NCBI RefSeq assembly: GCF_023276435.1
Contig: NZ_JALLPO010000040.1
Span: 1 to 64,000 of the forward strand
Source: Sphaerisporangium perillae
Lineage (GTDB): Bacteria; Actinomycetota; Actinomycetes; Streptosporangiales; Streptosporangiaceae
Direction: 5' to 3'
DNA: 64,000 bases
A program made the translations under genes and the position numbers. The notes beneath the pieces were generated by a model. It was not told the DNA's origin. It saw only the letters and a program-made list of their open reading frames with translations, and ran no database searches. Shown in pieces: positions 50,835 to 58,871 of the stretch (position 1 is the first letter of the stretch; each line of letters starts with the position of its first letter).

Positions 50835-52697
50835 TCACCGATCAGGCGCGCCTCCCGATCCCCTTTGTGCCAGGGACGCGGGGACGTCGACGTGGCGGGA
50901 GAGGATGAACTCGCCGAGGGCCTTGGCCTGGGCGTCGAAGCGGCTGGTCGCCGTCGCGCCCTCGCCCAGCAGGCCATGGACGACGAAGTTGAGCGCGCGC
51001 AGGTTGGGCAGTTCGTAGCGGTCGATCGCCAGGGCCGCGGCCTCGGGGAGCAGCTCGCGCAGCCGGTCCGTGGTGAGCGCGCCGCGCAGCCAGGCGTACG
51101 CCTCGTCATCCCGCGTCCACAGGCCGAGGTTGGCGTTGCCCCCCTTGTCACCGGAGCGCGCGTCGGCCACCACACCAAGCGGCAGCCGCACGACCGTGGC
51201 ATCCGGTTCGGGGACGGGCCCGTTGCCGGACTCCTTCCCCGGCTCGGTACCGGGCTCGGTACCGGGCTCGGTACCGGGCTCGGTGCCGGGTTCGGTCCCG
51301 GGTTCGGTCCCGGGTTCGTTGTCGGGGGCGGCGGTGGGGGGCCATGGGATGGCCTCCACGGTGCCGTCGGGCAGGACCACCTGGTGGTGGACCTCGGTGA
51401 TCGGGATGGTCGTCGGCCAGTACCTGCCATAGCTGCGGGCGCCCTGTGGGGTGCCGGTGGCGTAGAAGCCCGGGTAGCTGCCGAGGGCGAGCCCCACGAC
51501 CAGGCCGGAGAACGCGCGCCCCACCTTCTTCTCCTCCGGCCCCTTGACGGCGATGCGCAGCAGGCAGGAGGCCGCGTTCTGGCCGGCGGCGTCCTGCCCC
51601 GCCGTGCCGATGCGCTGGAAGGTGACCGAACAGGACTTCTCGAGCCCGTCCTGCACGGTGCGCTCGATGAGCGCGGCCTTCTCGTCGATGTGGCGGCCGG
51701 TCAGCACGAGCGTGATCTCGTTCTCGAATCCGCCGAGGCCGGTGATGGCCACCTTGGTGAACGGGGGCGGGGGCGTGCCGCGCGCTCCGGTGATCTCAAC
51801 GCGGTCGGGGCCCGCCTGCCGCAAGGTCAGGGTGTCCAGCAGGGTCGTGACGTCGGGGTTCAGGTAACGGGTGCCCTGGATCTCGTACACGAGCTGCGCG
51901 GTGACCGTCCCGACCGTCACCGCTCCCCCGGTGCCCGCGTGCTTGGTGATAACCGCGCCGCCGTCGGCGGCGACCTCGGCGATGGGGAAGCCGGGATGGG
52001 TCAGATCGTCGATCTCCAGGAACGAGGAGTAGTTGCCGCCGGTGGCCTGCGCGCCGCATTCGATCACGTGCCCCGCGGCGACGGCGCCGGCGAGCCGGTC
52101 CCAGTCGTCGTGGGCCCAGCCATGCCACCACGCCGCCGGGCCGACGGTGAGCGCCGCGTCGGTCACCCGGCCGCAGACCACGATGTCGGCGCCCGCCTCC
52201 AGGGCGCGGACGATGCCCCACGCGCCGAGGTAGGCGTTCGCGGTGAGCGGCGACAGCCCGGAGCCGGCGAGCGGGTCACCGTGCTCGGCGTGTGCCAGCA
52301 GGTGGCCGCCGTCCTGGAGCGCGCCGAGCCGTCCCAGCAGGTCGTCGCCGACCACGCACGCCACACGTGGTTCCAGGCCTGCGGCGTGGGCCTGCACGAT
52401 GAGACGGTCGGCCAGCCCGCGCGGGTTGAGGCCGCCGGCGTTCACCACTACCTTGATGCCGCGTTCGAGGACGGTTCCCAGCACCGGGCCGATCTGGGCC
52501 GGGAAACTGGCCGCGTATCCCGCCTCGGGATCGCGTGCCCGTCCCTTGGCCAGGACCAGCATGGTCACTTCGGCCAGGTAGTCGCCGGTGACCACGTCGA
52601 CATCCCCACCGGTGACCATCTCGGCGAACGCGGTGGCCCTGTCCCCGTAGAACCCCGAGGCATTGGCGACCCGGATGGAACGGCGTAAGGCGCCCAT
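50835..52697 (-). CDS. Acyclic terpene utilization AtuA/DUF1446-family protein
   Basis: The protein is 620 aa. The ATG at 52697 has AAGGAGG 5 bases upstream. The AtuA/DUF1446 domain spans about residues 5-440: VANASGFYGDRATAFAEMV, VVTGDYLAEVTMLVLAKGRA, VVNAGGLNPRGLA, GRVTDAALTVGPAAWWHGW and GGNYSSFLEIDD. An EPGT-repeat linker (about residues 460-488) joins it to the small C-terminal AtuA-like domain (PLGVVADARSGDKGGNANLG). AtuA is needed for citronellol/geraniol use in Pseudomonas, reaction unknown to me. Probably follows the FAD/Fe-S gene in one transcription direction, although 270 bp of repeat-rich DNA intervenes. Confidence 0.85.
   Translation of the reverse strand: MGALRRSIRVANASGFYGDRATAFAEMVTGGDVDVVTGDYLAEVTMLVLAKGRARDPEAGYAASFPAQIGPVLGTVLERGIKVVVNAGGLNPRGLADRLIVQAHAAGLEPRVACVVGDDLLGRLGALQDGGHLLAHAEHGDPLAGSGLSPLTANAYLGAWGIVRALEAGADIVVCGRVTDAALTVGPAAWWHGWAHDDWDRLAGAVAAGHVIECGAQATGGNYSSFLEIDDLTHPGFPIAEVAADGGAVITKHAGTGGAVTVGTVTAQLVYEIQGTRYLNPDVTTLLDTLTLRQAGPDRVEITGARGTPPPPFTKVAITGLGGFENEITLVLTGRHIDEKAALIERTVQDGLEKSCSVTFQRIGTAGQDAAGQNAASCLLRIAVKGPEEKKVGRAFSGLVVGLALGSYPGFYATGTPQGARSYGRYWPTTIPITEVHHQVVLPDGTVEAIPWPPTAAPDNEPGTEPGTEPGTEPGTEPGTEPGTEPGKESGNGPVPEPDATVVRLPLGVVADARSGDKGGNANLGLWTRDDEAYAWLRGALTTDRLRELLPEAAALAIDRYELPNLRALNFVVHGLLGEGATATSRFDAQAKALGEFILSRHVDVPASLAQRGSGGAPDR
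51235..51322 (-). repeat. 12-bp coding repeat encoding (EPGT)7
   Basis: Seven tandem 12-bp units inside the AtuA-like gene encode EPGTEPGT..., ending in EPGKES. The units are nearly identical on the DNA level, differing mainly at third codon positions. They form the linker between two folded domains, where length change would be tolerated. Confidence 0.9.
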
Positions 52698-52710
52698 CAC
52701 GCCCTCCTTC

Positions 52711-52847
52711 TCTGATGCGGTGTCCAGCAGCCTTCACCGGCTCTGATGCAGAGTCCAGCAACGCTCACCGGCTCCGGCACGGTATCTCCAGCAATGTTCA
52801 CCGACGCCGGGCAACAACGGACGACCCGGTGCACGTTGCCGGACACC
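52711..52847. repeat. 31-33-bp tandem repeats upstream of the AtuA-like gene, plus an inverted copy
   Basis: Units start at 52711, 52742 and 52773. On the minus strand each contains CGGTGA(A/G)C(A/G)TTGCTGGA or a close variant. A further copy, CGGTGCACGTTGCCGGACAC, lies at 52827-52847 on the plus strand. They fill the promoter region of the AtuA-like gene, 14-150 bp before its start, and could be regulator-binding sites. Confidence 0.65.
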
Positions 52848-52969
52848 ATGTCACCGCTCCGGGTACGGGTTTCCATCGGTACGGATGGATCTTCGCATGG
52901 CAGGGAGCCACCCAGGCAGGTATCCATGGTCACTTCCCGCCGGTAGGAGTAGGAGGCCGCCGGCCGGTG

Positions 52970-55948
52970 TCATGGTCCCTCCTCGCCACCAGGAGGCTCG
53001 GCCAGCAGTTCGGCGAGGTGGCGGGCGGGTACGCCGGCGAGCTGGTCGAGTTGGGTGCGGCAGGAGAAGCCGTCGGCCAGGATCAGCGTGCCGGGGGCGG
53101 CCCCGCGTACGGCTGGGAGGAGCTGGGTCTCGGCGACCGCGACCGACACCTCGTAGTGCCCGCGCTCGACGCCGAAGTTCCCGGCCAGGCCGCAGCAGCC
53201 GCCGACCGAGGTGACCTTGGCGCCCGCCCCCTTGAGCAGCGCCCTGTCGGTGTCCCAGCCCATCACCGCGTGGTGGTGGCAGTGCGGCTGGGCCAGCACC
53301 TCCACCCCGCTCAGGTCGGGTGGCGTCCAGCCGGGCAGCTCGGTCAGGAACTCCGCGAGCGTGCGGACCGAGGCCGCGACGAGCCGGGCGGCGCGGTCGT
53401 CGCCGCCGAGCAGGTCGACGGCGTCGGAACGGAGGACCGCCGTGCAGGACGGCTCCAGCGCGATGATCGGCGTCCCCGCCTCGGCGTACCGGGCCAGAGC
53501 GTCCACGGTCCGCCGGAGCTTGCGCCGGGCGGTGCCGAGCTGGCCGGTGGAGATCCAGGTGAGCCCGCAGCACAACGCGGCACGCGGGACCGCCACCGAC
53601 AGGCCGGCGCGGTTCAGCACCCGCACGGCGGCCAGCGCCACCTCGGGCGAGAAGTGGTCGGTGAAGCTGTCCACCCAGAGCACCACGGTCCGCCCCGCCC
53701 CGGCCGCCATGCGGCCTGCGGCCTGCGCCGGTTCCGGACGGTCCCGCCGTAAAGAATCGTCGGCTTGCACCGGCGGGCGATCCACGGACCCGGAATGACC
53801 GCCACTCACGGGGAGAAGGTCTACGGGTGTCAGGCGGAGGCCGCGGTCCGGGTGGTGTCCGCGGAAGCTCGTCTCGGCGAACGGCGGCAGGGCCCGGCGG
53901 GGGTCGATGCCGCCGAGGCGCTTGGCGAGCGTGGCGGTGGGCCGGGCGCGGAGCAGTGCGTTGGCCACGCGGGGCGCCAGGCTCGCCAGCCGGGCCCAGC
54001 GCGGGAGCCAGCCGAGTGTGTAGTGCGAGGCCGGGCGGAGGCGGTGGCGGTAGGTCTGGTGGAGCACCTCGGCCTTGTAGGTGGCCATGTCGACACCGGT
54101 CGGGCAGTCGGACCGGCATCCCTTGCATGACAGGCACAGGTCGAGCACCTCGCGCACTTCAGGGGCCCGCAGGCCGCCGGGCAGGGAGCCGTTCACGGCC
54201 TCCTGGAGCACCCGGGCGCGGCCTCGCGTGGAGTCCTTCTCGTCGCGGGTGGCCTGGTACGACGGGCACATGACGATGCCGGCGCCCGTGGTCTCGGACC
54301 GGCAGCGGGCGACCCCGGTGCAGCGGTGCACGGCGGCGGTGAGGTCCCCGCCGTCCTCCGGGTACCGGAACGCCGTCCCCTTGGCGAAAGGCGGTGGCGG
54401 CTGTAGCCGCAGGTCGGCGTCCGCGGGCGCGGGCCGGACGATCACGCCGGGGTTGAGCACGCCGTCGGGGTCGAACACGTCCTTGACGGCGGCGAAGGCC
54501 GACAGAGCCGCCGGGGAGTACATCAGCGGCAGCAGTTCGCCGCGTGCCCTGCCGTCGCCGTGCTCCCCCGACATCGAGCCGCCATGGGCGGCGACCAGGC
54601 GGGCGGCGTCGAGCAGGAAGGCGCGGAACACCTTCGCCCCGTCCGTGCGGTCGAACGGGAAGTCGATGCGCACGTGCAGGCAGCCGTCGCCGAAGTGCCC
54701 GTAGGGCAGGCCGGTCAGCCGGTGGGCGGACATGAGGGCCTCGAACTCGCGCAGGTACGCGCCGAGACGCCCGGGAGGGACGGCCGCGTCCTCCCAGCCG
54801 GAGTGCGCGGGGGCGCCCGACTGCGTACGCGCGGACAGCCCGGCGCCGTCCTCGCGGATCAGCCAGACGGCGGCCGCGTGGGCGGGGTCGGTGACCAGGA
54901 GGCTGTCGCCGGCCGCCGAGTCCGCGATCAGCGCGTCGGCGGCGGACCGCAGCTCGGCCGCCGAGTCGCCGCCGAGCTCGACCAGCAGCCATCCACCGCC
55001 CTTCGGCAGCGGCGGTACGCGGCTCGCTCCGCGCCGGGCCCGCACGATGTCGACGATGCGGGCGTCGATGCCCTCGAGCGCGACCGGCCGGTGCGGCAGG
55101 AGGGCGGGGACGGCGTCCGCGGCCGTGGCCATGTCGGGGTAGCCGAGCACGACGAGCGCGGTACGCGCGGGCGCTTCCACCAGCAGGACCTCGGCTTCGA
55201 GCAGCACGCCCCACGTGCCCTCGCTGCCCACCATGGCCTTGGCCACGTCGAACCCGCGCTCGGGGAGGAGATGCTCCAGCGAGTAACCGGAGATCTGCCG
55301 CGGGAACCGCCCGAGCTCGGTCCGGATCACCGCGAGGTTCTCGCCGACCACCCGCCGGAGCGCGTCCAGCGTCGGCGAGCCGGTTCCGTCCTGTCCGGCC
55401 GGGGAGCCGGATGGACGGGGGGTGGACAGGCGTTCGCCGGTTCCGGTGAGGAGGTCGAGGGTCAGGACGTTGTCGGCGGTGCGGCCGTAGGCGAGGGCGC
55501 GGGATCCGCAGGCGTTGTTGCCGATCATCCCGCCGATGGTGCACCTGCTGTGCGTGGAGGGGTCGGGGCCGAAGCGCAGCCCGTACCGCGCGGCCTGGAC
55601 CTGAAGGGTGTCCAGCACGGCGCCGGGTTCGACGGTCGCGGTACGCGCCTCGGGGTCCAGCGACTTCACCCGCCCCATGTGGCGGCTGAAGTCCAGGACG
55701 ACGCCGGAGCCCACGGCGTTGCCCGCGATGGAGGTGCCGGCGCCCCGAGGGGTCAGCGGCACCCCTTCCGCGCGGCACAGCGCGAGGGCGGCGGTGACCT
55801 CCTCCGCGTCTCGCGGGAAGGCCACCACCGCCGGCGGCACCCGGTACAGCGAGGCGTCGGAGGAGTACTCCGCTCGGCGCCTCGCCGAGGCGTCGACGTC
55901 CCGCACCCCGGCCCGCCGCAGCGCTTCAGCCAGATCGGACGGATTCAA
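52970..55948 (-). CDS. FAD/Fe-S dehydrogenase of the YdiJ/D-2-hydroxyacid dehydrogenase type
   Basis: The protein is 992 aa with a TTG start and AAGGGA upstream. An FAD_binding_4 domain (about 30-240: VPLTPRGAGTSIAGNAVGSG, IGGMIGNNACGSRALAYGRT) and a FAD-oxidase C domain (about 245-520, with GEHGDGRARGELLP) are joined to a Fe-S domain (CLSCKGCRSDCPTGVD, about 620) and a C-terminal CCG domain (AALCCGLTWI, VGGCCGLAGNFG). This architecture and length fit E. coli YdiJ, which oxidises D-2-hydroxyglutarate, and some D-lactate dehydrogenases. Electrons would go to quinone. It lies downstream of a transhydrogenase-like gene expected to make D-2-hydroxyglutarate. Confidence 0.87.
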   Translation of the reverse strand: MNPSDLAEALRRAGVRDVDASARRRAEYSSDASLYRVPPAVVAFPRDAEEVTAALALCRAEGVPLTPRGAGTSIAGNAVGSGVVLDFSRHMGRVKSLDPEARTATVEPGAVLDTLQVQAARYGLRFGPDPSTHSRCTIGGMIGNNACGSRALAYGRTADNVLTLDLLTGTGERLSTPRPSGSPAGQDGTGSPTLDALRRVVGENLAVIRTELGRFPRQISGYSLEHLLPERGFDVAKAMVGSEGTWGVLLEAEVLLVEAPARTALVVLGYPDMATAADAVPALLPHRPVALEGIDARIVDIVRARRGASRVPPLPKGGGWLLVELGGDSAAELRSAADALIADSAAGDSLLVTDPAHAAAVWLIREDGAGLSARTQSGAPAHSGWEDAAVPPGRLGAYLREFEALMSAHRLTGLPYGHFGDGCLHVRIDFPFDRTDGAKVFRAFLLDAARLVAAHGGSMSGEHGDGRARGELLPLMYSPAALSAFAAVKDVFDPDGVLNPGVIVRPAPADADLRLQPPPPFAKGTAFRYPEDGGDLTAAVHRCTGVARCRSETTGAGIVMCPSYQATRDEKDSTRGRARVLQEAVNGSLPGGLRAPEVREVLDLCLSCKGCRSDCPTGVDMATYKAEVLHQTYRHRLRPASHYTLGWLPRWARLASLAPRVANALLRARPTATLAKRLGGIDPRRALPPFAETSFRGHHPDRGLRLTPVDLLPVSGGHSGSVDRPPVQADDSLRRDRPEPAQAAGRMAAGAGRTVVLWVDSFTDHFSPEVALAAVRVLNRAGLSVAVPRAALCCGLTWISTGQLGTARRKLRRTVDALARYAEAGTPIIALEPSCTAVLRSDAVDLLGGDDRAARLVAASVRTLAEFLTELPGWTPPDLSGVEVLAQPHCHHHAVMGWDTDRALLKGAGAKVTSVGGCCGLAGNFGVERGHYEVSVAVAETQLLPAVRGAAPGTLILADGFSCRTQLDQLAGVPARHLAELLAEPPGGEEGP

Positions 55949-56111
55949 AATCGTTCCCTTCCCCCGAATTCCCAGATTCCCTCGGCACCAGCTCTACCTG
56001 GTCCAACGCCCACGAACCTGCACCGACTCCCCACCGTACGAGGGCGCCGGCACCGCCGTACCACGTCCCGCCGCCGCGGCGCCGGTCTCGCCACCACCAG
56101 ACCGAACGGAA

Positions 56112-56250
56112 ATGAACCCCGCCCGCCGGGGGTGGGCGCAGGGAAATGAATCCCGCCCGGCGAAAGCAGACGCTCGGAAACGAACCCCCCGCCCGTCGCG
56201 GGTAGGCGCTCGGACATGAACCCCGCCCGCCGCAGGTAGGCGCTCATGGC
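56112..56250. repeat. Four 34-36-bp tandem repeats
   Basis: Units begin at 56112, 56146, 56180 and 56216. Each starts A(T/C)GAA(C/T)CCC and continues with CGCCCG and a GGGTAGGCGCTC-type end. They fill the middle and end of the 295-bp gap between the FmdB-type and FAD/Fe-S genes. They may be binding sites or a satellite. Translation as Met-Asn-Pro starts is a coincidence of the motif. Confidence 0.8.
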
Positions 56251-56618
56251 GGCGCTGATCCGGGAGAGGGGGACGGGTCGCCGGCGCGGAGGGGGGTTTG
56301 TTCGTAGCGGCCCTCGTGGGCGAGGACGGGTCTGCGATCGCCGGCCAGTTCGGGGTGGCGTTCCTCCAGGTCGCGGCGGGCTTCAGCGGTGCGGCGAAGG
56401 CCGGCGACGTACTCGCGGTCGGCGCCGTAGGTGCCCCGCCAGGTCTGCGGCATCATCTCCGGGGGCGGCGGCGTGGCGGCACGGCCCGCCAGCGCGAACC
56501 GGCTGGGGATCTTGCCGGTGGCGGCTCCGCAGTAGGGGCAGTCGGGCAGCGGCGCGGTGAACGACTGGATGACCTCGAAGCGATGCCCGTCCTGGCAGCG
56601 CAGATCATAGATGGCCAT
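56244..56618 (-). CDS. FmdB-family zinc ribbon protein
   Basis: The protein is 124 aa. It begins MAIYDLRCQDGHRFEVIQSF and has DCPYCGA at about residues 26-32, a zinc ribbon of the FmdB type with one cysteine in RCQDGHRF. The remainder (TPPPPEMMPQTWRGTYGADR...) is a family-like segment rich in proline, then charged. FmdB proteins lie in operons of amide or C1-compound use and are thought to be regulatory. The start is 9 bp after the stop of the transhydrogenase-like gene. Confidence 0.88.
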   Translation of the reverse strand: MAIYDLRCQDGHRFEVIQSFTAPLPDCPYCGAATGKIPSRFALAGRAATPPPPEMMPQTWRGTYGADREYVAGLRRTAEARRDLEERHPELAGDRRPVLAHEGRYEQTPLRAGDPSPSPGSAPP

Positions 56619-56627
56619 GGTGTCACC

Positions 56628-57914
56628 TCACCACAATGTGATCGAGCGGGTGAGGATGCCGGATACGTCGTCCTCGCTGACTGGGCGGGGGGCGGTGGCG
56701 AGGAGGCGCTGTTGCTTCATGGCGCCTTCGGCGAGCGCGGGGACGTCGGCCTCGGTGTAGCCGACGCCGCCGATGCCGTTGGGGATGCCGATGTCCTTCA
56801 TGAGGTTCATCAGGACGCTGGGCAGGAACTCCGTGAGGTCGTTCGGCTTGGCGGCGGACGGGTCGAGGAGTTCGGCGGCGCGCAGGTGCCGTTCCGGCTG
56901 GGCGTCGAAGGTGAACCGGAACGCCTCGGGGGCGGTGAGCGCGACGGCCATGCCGTGCGGCACCATCGGCTCCTCCTGCGGGTACCCGTCGGGACGGAAG
57001 TCCTTGACCCGCCCGGCGATGGGGTAGGCGTTGGCGTGCGGGATGTGCACGCCCGCGTTGCCGAACCCGAGCCCGGCGAAGGTCGCCGCCAGCGCCATCT
57101 CGGCCCTGGCCTGGGCGTCGTCGCCGTGCCGCACGGCGGTGCGGAACGATCGCGCGAGCAGGTTCAGTGCCCGTTCTGCCCACATGTCGGCCACCGGGTT
57201 GGACCCGCAGTACGGCACGCGTTCCTCGGGCTTCTTGTGCTCGTAGGAGGTGTAGGGCCGGGCGGTGTAGCTCTCCAGGGCGTGGCAGAGGATGTCCATC
57301 CCGGCGGCGGCGGTGACCCCGGCGGGCTGGGTCATGGTGAGGTCGGGGTCGACGACCGCGAGGACCGGGCGGAGCCGCACGTGGCTGATGCCGCTCTTGA
57401 CCTTCTGCTCCAGCACGTCAAGGACGCAGACCGTGGTGCTCTCCGCGCCGGTGCCGGTGGTGGTGGGCACGGCGACCAGGGGTTTGAGCGGCTGGGAGGG
57501 GGCCCGGCCGCCGCCCACGGGGGCGTTGACGTAGTCCATCAGCTCGCCTGGGTTGCTGGTGAGCAGGTTGACGGCCTTGGCGGTGTCGATGCTCGACCCT
57601 CCGCCGACGGCGACGAAGGCGTCCCAGGGGCCGGTGGCGCGGGCGTGCTCGATGGCGGCGAGCAGGCTCTCGTCGGTCGGTTCGACGTGCGCGCCGTCGT
57701 ACACGCGCGCCTCCATGCCGTACCCGGCGAGCTGGTCGGCGACGCGCTGCGGCGCGCCGGTGGCGGCGACGCCAGGGTCGGTGACGACTAGGACGCGCCG
57801 GACGCCGTACTGGCCGAGGTCGAAGCCGATCTCGGCGGAGGCGCCGGAGCCGAACTTCAGCATCGGCGCGCCGTAGGTGAAGACGGACTCGGGGTTGCTC
57901 GGGGCGGTGTACAC
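56628..57914 (-). CDS. Iron-containing alcohol dehydrogenase of the hydroxyacid-oxoacid transhydrogenase (HOT/ADHFE1) type
   Basis: The protein is 428 aa from a GTG at 57914, which has AGGAG 8 bases upstream; a GTG at 57932 overlaps the previous stop. HOT proteins oxidise 4-hydroxybutyrate to succinic semialdehyde while reducing 2-oxoglutarate to D-2-hydroxyglutarate. Segments matching the family as I remember it are HVEPTDESLLAAIEHA, DAFVAVGGGSSIDTAKAVNL, PTTTGTGAESTTVCVLDV, CHALESYTARPYTSY, CGSNPVADMWAERALNL, AGLGFGNAGVHIPHANAYPI and TAPRPVSEDDV. Metal ligands are expected among these Asp and His residues. It is coupled to a lactonase upstream. Confidence 0.87.
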   Translation of the reverse strand: MYTAPSNPESVFTYGAPMLKFGSGASAEIGFDLGQYGVRRVLVVTDPGVAATGAPQRVADQLAGYGMEARVYDGAHVEPTDESLLAAIEHARATGPWDAFVAVGGGSSIDTAKAVNLLTSNPGELMDYVNAPVGGGRAPSQPLKPLVAVPTTTGTGAESTTVCVLDVLEQKVKSGISHVRLRPVLAVVDPDLTMTQPAGVTAAAGMDILCHALESYTARPYTSYEHKKPEERVPYCGSNPVADMWAERALNLLARSFRTAVRHGDDAQARAEMALAATFAGLGFGNAGVHIPHANAYPIAGRVKDFRPDGYPQEEPMVPHGMAVALTAPEAFRFTFDAQPERHLRAAELLDPSAAKPNDLTEFLPSVLMNLMKDIGIPNGIGGVGYTEADVPALAEGAMKQQRLLATAPRPVSEDDVSGILTRSITLW

Positions 57915-57928
57915 GGCCTCGTCTCCTG

Positions 57929-58729
57929 TCACTTGTAGAAGCCGTCGGGTGCAGTGCGCATGGAGCGCAGTTGCTCCGCGTCGTGGCCGAAGATCACGTT
58001 CGCGCCGGTCCGCTCGGCGATGCCGCGGATCTTCTCGACGGAGGCGTACCAGGCGCCGAGGTCGTTGACGATGGCCGCGGGCGTGGCGGGCGGGCCGTAG
58101 GAGTCGCCCATGTAGACGGCGTCGGAGGTGAAGATCATGGTGCCGCTCTCGGGCAGGTCGACGCGCATGGCCATGGTGCCGGGGGTGTGTCCGGGCGCCT
58201 CGATGAGGGTGACCCCGGGCAGGATCTCGGTGTCCCCGGAGACGGTCTCGAAGTCCAGGCCCTGGTAGTCGGCCTTCAGGTGGGCCCCGGTGAACGCGCC
58301 CTCGTAGCCGAAGGCGAAGTCCTTCTCCTTGTCGTTGCAGACGAGGCGGGCCCCGCTGCCGGCGAAGGTCCGGACGTTCCCGGCGTGGTCGAAGTGCAGG
58401 TGTGACAGCACCACGTAGTCGAGGTTCTCGGGGCTCACGCCGAGCCTGCCGAGCTGGGCGTCGAGGTACTGCTCGTCGGAGACCTGGTCGTAGGGGAAGA
58501 ACTCCTGGAGCCCGGTCGGCACCCAGCGGGTCTCCCAGTCGCGGGGGCAGCTGGTGTCCCAGAGCAGCGTGCCTTCGTCGGTCTCGACGAGGACGGCGTG
58601 GGTGGTGCACGGGTACCACTCGACCGGCTTGTCCCGCTCGGACCGGGGCCTGATCGTGCGGCCCGGCTTGAGCAGCAGCCAGGTGAGGTCGCAGCTCATG
58701 GCTCCGCAGTCGAGGACATGCAACTTCAT
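57929..58729 (-). CDS. Metallo-beta-lactamase-fold lactonase (AHL/gamma-butyrolactone lactonase family)
   Basis: The protein is 266 aa. The ATG at 58729 has GGAGG 7 bases upstream. The zinc motif is SHLHFDHAG, with EAPGHTPGTMAM, TSDAVYMGD and NVIFGHDAEQL supplying the other ligands. It belongs with AttM/BlcC-type and AiiA-type lactonases, which open N-acyl homoserine lactones or gamma-butyrolactone. Its next gene encodes a 4-hydroxybutyrate-oxidising type enzyme, so gamma-butyrolactone or a relative is the better guess than AHLs. First gene of the operon, divergent from a GntR regulator. Confidence 0.88.
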   Translation of the reverse strand: MKLHVLDCGAMSCDLTWLLLKPGRTIRPRSERDKPVEWYPCTTHAVLVETDEGTLLWDTSCPRDWETRWVPTGLQEFFPYDQVSDEQYLDAQLGRLGVSPENLDYVVLSHLHFDHAGNVRTFAGSGARLVCNDKEKDFAFGYEGAFTGAHLKADYQGLDFETVSGDTEILPGVTLIEAPGHTPGTMAMRVDLPESGTMIFTSDAVYMGDSYGPPATPAAIVNDLGAWYASVEKIRGIAERTGANVIFGHDAEQLRSMRTAPDGFYK

Positions 58730-58777
58730 GACCATTCCTCCACCTTGCCCGGTTAACGCCAGATTTCAGAATTTGGC

Positions 58778-58793
58778 ATGTAGCATGCTGCAT
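58778..58793. promoter_or_regulatory. Palindrome ATGTAGCATGCTGCAT, candidate GntR operator
   Basis: A near-perfect 16-bp palindrome centred on AGCATGCT lies in the 142-bp gap between the lactonase operon (start 58729) and the divergent GntR gene (start 58872). FadR-type GntR regulators bind such AT-flanked symmetric sites. It is the only AT-rich stretch nearby. Confidence 0.65.
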
Positions 58794-58871
58794 GTCAATT
58801 TTTCGAGCTACCGGCGCTCTTCCAGCGGTAGAGTCCTTAACCGTCGAGTCGAAGCGGAAAGGTCCCCCCCG

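Noticed and set aside
57929-58729. Reading the lactonase as a quorum-quenching AHL lactonase only
   Set aside because: The fold alone does not separate AHL from gamma-butyrolactone substrates, and the coupled 4-hydroxybutyrate-type dehydrogenase favours the latter.
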